Positions 57,008 through 64,000 of a stretch of 64,000 bases of DNA are shown piece after piece. This DNA is from Undibacterium sp. YM2. GTDB taxonomy: Bacteria; Pseudomonadota; Gammaproteobacteria; Burkholderiales; Burkholderiaceae_D. The notes beneath the pieces were generated by a model. That model did not search any database, had not been told where the DNA came from, and worked only from the letters and a program-made list of their open reading frames with translations. The DNA lies in assembly GCF_009937975.1 (NCBI RefSeq), contig NZ_AP018441.1, forward strand, positions 5,952,001 through 6,016,000. The letters are read 5' to 3'. Both the position numbers and the translations under genes were made by a program. The stretch's first letter is position 1. The number at the start of each line of letters is the position of its first letter.

Positions 57008-57478
57008 TTACAGCTCGGTTTTCAATTGGTTCAACAGATCAGCGTGAGCAGATGCGTTGACTTCACGTTTCAGAATTTGTTCTGCACCTTTGACTGCCAG
57101 AGTGGCAACCTGGTCGCGCAATTCTTCGCGTGCTTTAGTCACTTGATTATTCGCATCAGCTTGCGCAGCGGCGATAATACGGGCAGCTTCAGCAGCAGCA
57201 GTGTTGCGGGCTTCTTCGATGATCAGGGCAGCGCGTTTTTCTGCGTTGATGATATGTGTTTTGCCTTCTTCACCAGCTTTTGCCAATTCAGCTTGTATAC
57301 GCTTTTCAGCGGCAACCATTTCTGCCTTGCCTTTGTCAGCTGCAGCCAAACCATCTGCAATGCGCTTCATGCGCTCATCGATCGCACCAATCACTGGTGG
57401 CCAGATGAATTTTGCAGTAAACAAGGCCAGGATGATAAACACCCCTGCCTGGTACCACATGGATAGATTCAGATTCAC
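57008..57478 (-). CDS. atpF: Fo ATP synthase subunit b
   Basis: A 156-residue peripheral-stalk subunit with an N-terminal membrane helix ([23 protein letters not shown]) and a long charged, Ala-rich helix. Forms a dimer that ties F1 to Fo. Confidence 0.97.
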   Translation of the reverse strand: MNLNLSMWYQAGVFIILALFTAKFIWPPVIGAIDERMKRIADGLAAADKGKAEMVAAEKRIQAELAKAGEEGKTHIINAEKRAALIIEEARNTAAAEAARIIAAAQADANNQVTKAREELRDQVATLAVKGAEQILKREVNASAHADLLNQLKTEL

Positions 57479-57543
57479 TTTAGTTTCCTTATCAAATTAA
57501 TCGTTCCGCAGGCACTTGGCCTGCGGTAGAAAAAGGAAAGCTA

Positions 57544-57866
<323 letters not shown>

Positions 57867-58697
57867 TTAATGCGCTTCGTGAGCCTGACCCATGTACACC
57901 AGAGTCAACATCATGAAAATAAAGGCTTGCAGAGGTACGATCAGGATGTGGAAGATGGACCACGCAGAGCCCAGTACCAGATGACCAATACCGCCAAACA
58001 GGGAGCCAGATGCACCCAGCAAAGCTGCAATCAACAGGAACAACAATTCGCCGGCAAACATGTTACCGAACAACCGCATACCGAGCGAGAAGGTTTTCGC
58101 TGCGTATTCAACCACGTTCAACATGAAATTGAACGGGAACATCATTGGGCCAAACGGTGCGCTGAACAATTCCTTGATGAAGCCGCCCACGCCTTTGATC
58201 TTGAAGCTGTAATACATCATCAGACCGAAGATACCGATGGAGATACCCAGAGTACCGTTCAAGTCAGCAGTAGGGACGACACGGTGTGGCATTTCATGAT
58301 CCAGGCCCAGGACTGGGAACAACCATTGGGAGAACAGGTCAACTGGCAGGAAATCCAGGGAGTTCATCAGCAATACCCAGACAAATACGGACAGGGCCAT
58401 AGGAGCGATGAAGCTGGTGTTGCCGTGAACGATGCTTTTTGCATTGTTATCGACCATTTCTATGAGCATTTCAACTGCGCACTGGAAACGGCCTGGTACG
58501 CCAGAAGTTGCCTTGCGTGCTGCCATATACATAATGATGGAACCCAGCAAGCCGCAAACAACGGCCCAGATTACCGTATCAATATTGACATACGACATAT
58601 CCCACAAGGAGGTTTGTGCATGGTGGCCATGGTTAGTCAGATGCCCAAGGTGATGGGATATATATTCTGACGGAGTGACTTGTTCAGCTGAGCTCAT
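57867..58697 (-). CDS. atpB: Fo ATP synthase subunit a
   Basis: A 276-residue membrane subunit with five or six helices. The essential Arg lies in RLFGNMFAGELLFLLI. It forms the proton half-channels next to the c ring. It starts two bases after atpI. Confidence 0.97.
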   Translation of the reverse strand: MSSAEQVTPSEYISHHLGHLTNHGHHAQTSLWDMSYVNIDTVIWAVVCGLLGSIIMYMAARKATSGVPGRFQCAVEMLIEMVDNNAKSIVHGNTSFIAPMALSVFVWVLLMNSLDFLPVDLFSQWLFPVLGLDHEMPHRVVPTADLNGTLGISIGIFGLMMYYSFKIKGVGGFIKELFSAPFGPMMFPFNFMLNVVEYAAKTFSLGMRLFGNMFAGELLFLLIAALLGASGSLFGGIGHLVLGSAWSIFHILIVPLQAFIFMMLTLVYMGQAHEAH

Positions 58698-58699
58698 GA

Positions 58700-59038
58700 T
58701 CAGTGCCTAAAGAGTAAAATGAAATAACTTTTCAGTACGACGATGAAGGCGATCAAAAAGGCCGGCCAGTTGACATCGGGGTACCAGAAGACAACCGCTG
58801 CCATCAGCGCGACTGTCGATATAACCTTGAAAAATTCACCGATGAAAAAACTCATCGGATTTGCTCCTCCAGGCCTCCGGGCGCTCATAGTCAGGCGCAA
58901 CGCGAACAAGGCATTTGGGATCGCACAGGATAATCCCCCGAACAGGGCAGACAATCCGTAAGAAATATTGCCGAAAATTCCAGCAAGCAGGCCCGCTACC
59001 AGCGCTGCCACCAGTTGCAGCAGTATGATGCGTGCCAT
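58700..59038 (-). CDS. atpI: ATP synthase assembly protein AtpI
   Basis: Start at ATG 59038 with GAGGGAAG upstream; the frame can be read to 59119 but the extra residues come from an inverted repeat. The 112-residue protein has four short membrane helices (LLQLVAALVAGLLAGIF, YGLSALFGGLSCAIPNALFAL) and helps c-ring assembly or cation import. First gene of the atp operon. Confidence 0.9.
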   Translation of the reverse strand: MARIILLQLVAALVAGLLAGIFGNISYGLSALFGGLSCAIPNALFALRLTMSARRPGGANPMSFFIGEFFKVISTVALMAAVVFWYPDVNWPAFLIAFIVVLKSYFILLFRH

Positions 59039-59055
59039 GCTTCCCTCATTTATCC

Positions 59056-59163
59056 AGGACTTGCGCAAAATAGCAGCAGTGTATGAGCTCTTTGGTAGCC
59101 CCGTTGTCCAGTTTTGCACTGTGTTCGCTACGGGGCTTTGCTAACCTATCTTGCGTAAGTCCT
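59056..59163. repeat. 108-bp inverted-repeat element before atpI
   Basis: Arms AGGACTTGCGCAA (59056-59068) and TTGCGTAAGTCCT (59151-59163) match with one mismatch; an inner pair TAGCCCCGT / ACGGGGCT lies near 59096-59137. It sits in the atp leader or promoter region, in front of atpI. The remaining part of the 306-bp gap (59164-59344) is AT-rich and shows no gene. Confidence 0.7.
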
Positions 59164-59344
59164 ACAATTTTATAAATATGACTGTTGAATTTGACTGGCT
59201 TGCCACGATATAACCGGGCAGCGCAAATCCTCGCCGATCAAAACCACGGAATTATACGTGGTAGTGCGTTATAACGTCAAACGTTTGATGCATATCGCCA
59301 ACCGTTTGGTGCATCGCATAAAAATGCGCTATTTTGGTGCTTTT

Positions 59345-59895
59345 TTAATATTGTACTGTTTTTGCAATTAATCCGCTGAGCCAGTCCTGGCCTTGCTTCC
59401 AGCTGCCCAGGCCAGATTCGCCATTGATATGGCCTTTCGCACCAACCAGGTGCATTTCTGCCCCCAACTTTTTGCCCAGTCTTGCGCAAGTGATAAATCA
59501 CACCAGGGATCATCACTGGATGCAACTACGGCGACTGGAAAAGAAAAACGGATTAATGGCATGGGCGCAAAGCTGGGGGCAGGGAAATCAGTACGGCCTA
59601 CATCGGGCGGCGCCACCAGGAATGCTGCCCGGACCTTGCTTTTATCCACAACGTCCGGCATGCCGGACGCCAGCCACCAGGCAGTCAGCGCACAACCCAT
59701 GCTGTGCGCTACCAGCACCACTTCGTCATCAACCGCATTAATGGCAGCTGACAAAGTGGCAAGCCACACATCCTTGACCGGATGATCCCAGTCTTGCTGC
59801 TCTACTCTTTTTATATCCGGTAATTCGGCTTCCCAGCGTGTTTGCCAGTGGCCGGGGCCTGAGTTATATAAGCCGGGTAAAGTCAGTATCTGCAT
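59345..59895 (-). pseudogene. RBBP9/YdeN-type serine hydrolase, frameshifted
   Basis: The first 140 residues match the RBBP9/YdeN alpha/beta hydrolases: LPGLYNSGPGHWQTRWE, nucleophile Ser in VLVAHSMGCALTAWW and the Asp in VASSDDPWCD. At AQDWAKS the frame is lost. Adding one A to the run of five at 59469-59473 (minus strand) restores KKLGAEMHLVGAKGHINGE, including the catalytic His, and reads to a stop at 59345. As written the frame ends at 59368 without the His. A real loss or a sequencing error. Confidence 0.82.
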
Positions 59896-59909
59896 GGCTG
59901 CTTCTATAT

Positions 59910-60803
59910 TTATTGTCCACGTATTTTCAGGATAATGCCATCGAGGCTATCGAGATCGGCAAAATCGATCAGCATCTGTCCCCTGCCCTTGCTGCCTAAT
60001 TTAAGGGCAACCTGGGTCGCCAGCAAATCGGATAACTCTTCTTCAAGACGGGTGATGTCCCGGGATTTTTCTGCCTTGTCGCGTGGCTTGCCATTCGCGC
60101 TCATCTCAGCCGTGGTCTTGGCGACCAGTTTTTCTGCTTCACGGACAGACATGCGTTTGGCGACGATCTGGTTGGCCAGTTGTATCTGGGTGGCGGCATC
60201 GGTCACCAGCAGCGAACGGGCATGGCCCATGTCGATGTCACCGGCCATCAGCATGGTTTGTACCGGCTTGGCCAGATTCAACAAGCGCAGCAGGTTGGAT
60301 ACAGCACTGCGTGAGCGCCCTACTGCATTAGCTGCCTGCTCATGGGTAAACGAGAAATCCGTGATCAGCCTGTGTATGCCCTGGGCTTCTTCCAGGGGAT
60401 TCAGGTCTTCACGCTGCATGTTCTCGATGAGGGCCATGGCGGCAGCGGCCTGGTCATCGACATCCTTGACCAGTACCGGCACTTCATCCATGCCTGCCAT
60501 TTGCGAGGCACGGAAACGGCGTTCACCGGCAATGATTTCGTAGCGTGTTACGCCATTGTTTTGTCCTATCGGGCGAACCAGGATGGGTTGCATCAAACCC
60601 TGGGCCTTGATGGAGGCAGCCAGCTCAGCCAGTGCGCCCTCGTCCATGCGGGTACGGGGTTGGTACTTACCAGCTTGCATTTGTGCAACGTTGAGGCTGG
60701 TAGGGGCACCAGTGACGGTAGGTACGGCTTCGGCAAAGTCGGCGGCACCGCCGAGCAAGGCGTCCAGGCCACGGCCCAGACCTTTTTGTTTTTTGATCGA
60801 CAT
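59910..60803 (-). CDS. parB: chromosome-partitioning protein ParB
   Basis: A 297-residue parS-binding CTPase. N-terminal ParA-contact stretch KGLGRGLDALLGG, CTP motif EIIAGERRFRASQMAG, helix-turn-helix FTHEQAANAVGRSRSAVSNLLRLL, and a C-terminal dimerisation region. It starts two bases after the stop of parA. Three parS-like sites lie about 1.5-2 kb upstream. Confidence 0.97.
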   Translation of the reverse strand: MSIKKQKGLGRGLDALLGGAADFAEAVPTVTGAPTSLNVAQMQAGKYQPRTRMDEGALAELAASIKAQGLMQPILVRPIGQNNGVTRYEIIAGERRFRASQMAGMDEVPVLVKDVDDQAAAAMALIENMQREDLNPLEEAQGIHRLITDFSFTHEQAANAVGRSRSAVSNLLRLLNLAKPVQTMLMAGDIDMGHARSLLVTDAATQIQLANQIVAKRMSVREAEKLVAKTTAEMSANGKPRDKAEKSRDITRLEEELSDLLATQVALKLGSKGRGQMLIDFADLDSLDGIILKIRGQ

Positions 60804-60805
60804 AC

Positions 60806-61582
60806 TTATTTTTCCAGTTGTTTAATTCTTTCCACCATCTCTGCACCAAAGGCGATATAGGCTTGCGCCCCTTTGGATGCAGGATCAAACACCACGCCGG
60901 GGATGCCGTAAGATGGTGCTTCTGCCAGACGGACATTGCGCGGGATCAGTGTCTTGAAGACCTTGTCGCCAAAATGCTGTTCGAGCTGGTCAGAGACTTG
61001 TTGCGACAGCGTCATGCGCGGATCAAACATCACGCGCAGCAGACCAACTATCTTCAAATCAGGGTTCAGGTTGGCCGAGACTTTCTTGATGGTATTGGCC
61101 AAGTCGGACAAACCTTCCAGCGCATAGTATTCACACTGCATGGGGATGATCACGCCATGAGCGGCACACAAGCCATTCAGAGTCAGCAGCGACAAGGCTG
61201 GCGGACAATCGATGAGGATAAAGTCATAGTCAGCATCGACCTTGGCCAGGGCTTCACGCAGGCGTTTGTCACGATTCTCCAGCGAGACCATTTCCACCTC
61301 AGCACCGGCCAGCTCGCGATTGGCGGGCAAGACATCAAAACGGCCAGATTCAGAGCGTTGTTTGGCTGTTGTCACATCTGACATACCGAGCAAGACTTCA
61401 TAGATGGAAGCAGTCAGCTTGGCCTTGTTGATACCTGCCCCCATGGTGGCATTACCCTGGGGGTCGAGATCAACCAGTAAGACGCGTTGATCGAGTTTCG
61501 CCAGGCCTGCGGCGAGATTGACGGTAGTTGTGGTTTTGCCCACGCCACCTTTTTGATTTGCTACACAAAAGATTTTTGCCAT
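60806..61582 (-). CDS. parA: chromosome-partitioning ATPase ParA
   Basis: A 258-residue deviant-Walker ATPase with ANQKGGVGKTTTTVNLAAGLA at the N-terminus, VLLVDLDPQGNATMG and DFILIDCPPALSLLT. It moves ParB-parS complexes on the nucleoid. It follows rsmG by 16 bp, so the operon is mnmG-rsmG-parA-parB. Confidence 0.97.
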   Translation of the reverse strand: MAKIFCVANQKGGVGKTTTTVNLAAGLAKLDQRVLLVDLDPQGNATMGAGINKAKLTASIYEVLLGMSDVTTAKQRSESGRFDVLPANRELAGAEVEMVSLENRDKRLREALAKVDADYDFILIDCPPALSLLTLNGLCAAHGVIIPMQCEYYALEGLSDLANTIKKVSANLNPDLKIVGLLRVMFDPRMTLSQQVSDQLEQHFGDKVFKTLIPRNVRLAEAPSYGIPGVVFDPASKGAQAYIAFGAEMVERIKQLEK

Positions 61583-61598
61583 AGAGGTTTCCGTGTGA

Positions 61599-62249
61599 TC
61601 AGGCCTGGGTTTTCTTGATAAAGACGAGGTGACGTTCTGCCTGCAAGCCAGGCACCGTCAAGGCTTGCAACTTATCCACATGCCAGCCAGCGGGCAGGCT
61701 GTCTATTTCCTGCTTCGGTTCCACGCCTTTCATGGCGATGAACTGGCCACCTTCGGCCAGCAGATGACCAGACCAATTGACGAAATTGGCCAGCTCAGAA
61801 AATGCGCGTGAAGTGATGACGTCAAATGCTTCCTTTACCTGCAGGGCTTCTACCCTGCCGGTATGGACGGTGACATTCTTCAAACCCAGCTCGGTCTTGG
61901 CCTGGGTCAAAAAGGCAGTCTTTTTACTGACCGTATCTATCATGGACACTTTGGCCTGTGGATAAGTAATGGCCAGCATCATACCGGGCAAACCGCCACC
62001 GGCACCCACATCCAGTATATTTTTTGCATCCTTGAATGCCGGGGCGGCAGACAGCGAATCCAGCAAATGCTGCCTGACCATTTCTTTTGGGTCACGGATA
62101 GCCGTCAGGTTATAAACAGAGTTCCATTTTGACAATAATGACAAATAAGCAATCATGTTATCAATTTGATCATTATTTAAATCCAGTGCCAACTCCTCAA
62201 CACCGCTCTGTAACATCGATCTTAACTGTGCTTGTTCCACGTGAATCAT
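61599..62249 (-). CDS. rsmG: 16S rRNA (guanine527-N7)-methyltransferase
   Basis: A 216-residue SAM-dependent methyltransferase with ILDVGAGGGLPGMMLAI as the SAM-binding motif, SMIDTVSKKTAFL, and VEALQVKEAFDVITSRAFSEL. It methylates G527 of 16S rRNA. Its first codons overlap a parS-like site at 62233-62248. Confidence 0.96.
   Translation of the reverse strand: MIHVEQAQLRSMLQSGVEELALDLNNDQIDNMIAYLSLLSKWNSVYNLTAIRDPKEMVRQHLLDSLSAAPAFKDAKNILDVGAGGGLPGMMLAITYPQAKVSMIDTVSKKTAFLTQAKTELGLKNVTVHTGRVEALQVKEAFDVITSRAFSELANFVNWSGHLLAEGGQFIAMKGVEPKQEIDSLPAGWHVDKLQALTVPGLQAERHLVFIKKTQA
62233..62248. other. parS-like site 1
   Basis: TGTTCCACGTGAATCA matches the parS consensus TGTTTCACGTGAAACA at 14 of 16 positions. 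It covers the first codons of rsmG. An identical copy is at 62369-62384. Confidence 0.8.
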
Positions 62250-62381
62250 ACGGCGCTGCCCTCGATTAACTTCTTGTTTTTCATTTCAGTTTTATTCTTC
62301 GTTTTAATTTCTTGTGCTTGCAGGCATGCTCATACCAAAGCGGTTGTAAAAACACGCCTGCAATCTGATGTTCCACGTGAA
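62250..62381. other. mnmG-rsmG intergenic spacer
   Basis: A 132-bp T-rich spacer flanked by identical parS-like sites. No gene or terminator was seen. Confidence 0.5.
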
Positions 62382-62384
62382 TCA
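62369..62384. other. parS-like site 2
   Basis: Same 16-mer as site 1 (TGTTCCACGTGAATCA). It overlaps the mnmG stop codon at 62382-62384. Confidence 0.8.
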
Positions 62385-64000
62385 ATCTGCCGGGGTTTCA
62401 GTAAGCGTCTCAGCCACTGCATCTGCATTCGCCATGAACTCTTTAAAACCGCGCTTCTTCAGATGCACCAAAAGCAGAGAAATCGCTGCAGGCGTCACGC
62501 CGGAAATACGACCACACTGACCCAGGCTTTCAGGCTGATGCTTGTTCAGCTTTTGCCTGACTTCAATCGAAAGCCCATTGACTTCCATATAGTCAAAACC
62601 AACCGGCATTTTGAGATTTTCAAAATGCGCATGGCGCTCAACCTCCTTCGCTTGCCTGTCGATATAACCGGCATACTTGACCTGTATCTCAACCTGCTCG
62701 CGCACATGGGGATCAAGCACACCTGGCCCGGCCAGTTCCTGGCCTTCCACACCTTGCAAACTCATAAGGCTTTCATAAGTCACTTGTGGGCGACGCAATA
62801 AATCAGCCAGGGAATACTCGCGCTCCAAAGCCTTGCCAACGACACGCTCAGCTTCCACATCTGCGAGAATGCGCGGGTTGACCCAGGTCGAGCGCAGTCT
62901 TTCCATTTCACGTGAAACACTTTCACGCTTTTCTTCAAACTGCTGCCACTGCGCATCGCTGACGCAACCAAGCTGACGACCTATCTCGGTCAGGCGCATA
63001 TCGGCATTATCTTCACGCAAGCTCAGGCGGAATTCAGCACGGCTGGTGAACATGCGGTATGGTTCTTGCACACCCTTGGTAATCAGGTCATCCACCAGCA
63101 CACCCAGATAAGCCTCATCACGGCGTGGTATCCAAGCGTCTTTGCCCTGAGTTTGCAACGCCGCATTCAAGCCTGCCAACATGCCCTGGGCTGCAGCTTC
63201 TTCGTAGCCTGTCGTGCCGTTGATCTGACCGGCAAAGAACAGGCCTTCGATCTGGCGGGTTTCCAATGAGGACTTCAAACCACGCGGATCAAAATAATCA
63301 TATTCAATCGCATAGCCAGGGCGCAGGATGTAGGCGTTTTCCATACCGCGCATGGAACGTACCAGGTCCAGCTGTACATCAAATGGCAGGCTGGTAGAGA
63401 TACCGTTAGGGTAAAACTCATTCGTCGTCAGGCCTTCAGGCTCCAGGAAAATCTGGTGCGACTCTTTGCTGGCGAAGCGGTGTATTTTGTCTTCTATCGA
63501 TGGGCAATAGCGTGGCCCCACCCCTTCAATGACACCTGTATACATGGGGCTGCGGTCCAGACCAGCCCGGATAATGTCATGGGTTTTTTCATTGGTATGA
63601 GTGATCCAGCATGGCAACTGCCTTGGATGCATGCTGGTGTTACCCATGTACGAGAACACTGGCACAGGATCGAGATCACCCGGCTGCTCTTGCATCAGTG
63701 AAAAATCGATGCTGCGACCATCTATACGTGGCGGCGTACCTGTCTTCAAACGCCCTTGTGGCAGCGCCAATTCTTTCAAACGGGCAGACAAAGATATTGC
63801 TGGTGGGTCACCGGCACGGCCTGCGGAGTAGTTATTCAAGCCCACATGTATCTTCCCATCAAGGAAAGTACCTGCCGTCAACACGACTGCGCGGGCGCGG
63901 AACCTGATGCCAACCTGAGTTACGGCACCGACAACACGATTACCTTCGACCAGCAAATCATCGACTGCCTGCTGGAACAACCACAGATTTGGCTGATTTT
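62382..64000 (-). CDS. mnmG: tRNA uridine-5-carboxymethylaminomethyl modification enzyme MnmG (partial)
   Basis: The C-terminal 539 residues of MnmG (GidA); the frame runs off the right edge as [16 protein letters not shown]. Motifs include [59 protein letters not shown] and [32 protein letters not shown]. With MnmE it modifies U34 of certain tRNAs using FAD. A parS-like site lies inside the gene at 62904-62919 and another at its stop. Confidence 0.97.
   Translation of the reverse strand, partial: NQPNLWLFQQAVDDLLVEGNRVVGAVTQVGIRFRARAVVLTAGTFLDGKIHVGLNNYSAGRAGDPPAISLSARLKELALPQGRLKTGTPPRIDGRSIDFSLMQEQPGDLDPVPVFSYMGNTSMHPRQLPCWITHTNEKTHDIIRAGLDRSPMYTGVIEGVGPRYCPSIEDKIHRFASKESHQIFLEPEGLTTNEFYPNGISTSLPFDVQLDLVRSMRGMENAYILRPGYAIEYDYFDPRGLKSSLETRQIEGLFFAGQINGTTGYEEAAAQGMLAGLNAALQTQGKDAWIPRRDEAYLGVLVDDLITKGVQEPYRMFTSRAEFRLSLREDNADMRLTEIGRQLGCVSDAQWQQFEEKRESVSREMERLRSTWVNPRILADVEAERVVGKALEREYSLADLLRRPQVTYESLMSLQGVEGQELAGPGVLDPHVREQVEIQVKYAGYIDRQAKEVERHAHFENLKMPVGFDYMEVNGLSIEVRQKLNKHQPESLGQCGRISGVTPAAISLLLVHLKKRGFKEFMANADAVAETLTETPAD
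62904..62919. other. parS-like site 3 (inside mnmG)
   Basis: CATTTCACGTGAAACA matches the parS consensus at 14 of 16 positions, with the whole TTTCACGTGAAACA core intact. Confidence 0.75.

Overview
The window looks like a chromosomal segment of a betaproteobacterium, most likely Burkholderiales of the Oxalobacteraceae type (an Undibacterium-like genome is my best guess; this is inference from protein style and gene order, not a database match). The order mnmG-rsmG-parA-parB-atpIBEFHAGDC with hemE and priA nearby is typical of the origin-proximal part of such chromosomes. I saw no rRNA, tRNA, CRISPR array, transposase or prophage.

Layout. 1-6.9 kb: the 3' end of a YegD-type Hsp70, a REC-DUF3369-GGDEF-EAL cyclic-di-GMP protein, a Spy/CpxP-like periplasmic protein divergent from an OmpR/EnvZ-type two-component pair, and a DUF2721 membrane protein. 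7-15 kb: an Ig/PKD-type lipoprotein, an acyl-CoA ligase, two tandem hotdog thioesterases, a GlxA-type regulator, a PilZ protein and a glycine-rich membrane protein. 15-23 kb: a chemoreceptor with an HDOD protein, an exported metallo-beta-lactamase-fold protein, a cytochrome P450 with an orphan periplasmic binding protein, and a frameshifted BMP-type binding protein. 23-30 kb: a purine-catabolism block (xdhA-xdhB-xdhC-guaD and a 4-oxalocrotonate tautomerase-like gene). 30-38 kb: small enzymes, then a tightly coupled operon of a coiled-coil protein, a ClpB-like AAA+ ATPase, an NrdG-like radical SAM protein, a zinc-ribbon Ser/Thr kinase with a membrane tail, and DUF3052. 38-52 kb: housekeeping and envelope genes (L,D-transpeptidase, gamma-carbonic anhydrase, priA, hemE, PPK2, TonB receptor). 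52-59 kb: the complete F1Fo ATP synthase operon. 59-64 kb: a frameshifted RBBP9-type hydrolase, parB, parA, rsmG and the C-terminal part of mnmG.

The most unusual content is (i) the kinase/AAA+/radical SAM operon at 31.9-38.2 kb, which I cannot match to a named system; (ii) two copies of a composite intergenic repeat (10.4 kb and 21.5 kb) whose hairpin stems differ by compensatory base changes; (iii) hairpin elements at 8.6 and 14.9 kb with a shared core; (iv) three parS-like sites around mnmG/rsmG; and (v) DnaA-box-like 9-mers clustered in the two intergenic regions flanking hemE. Two genes (BMP-type protein, RBBP9-type hydrolase) are each broken by an apparent one-base loss in a short homopolymer, so sequencing error must be excluded.
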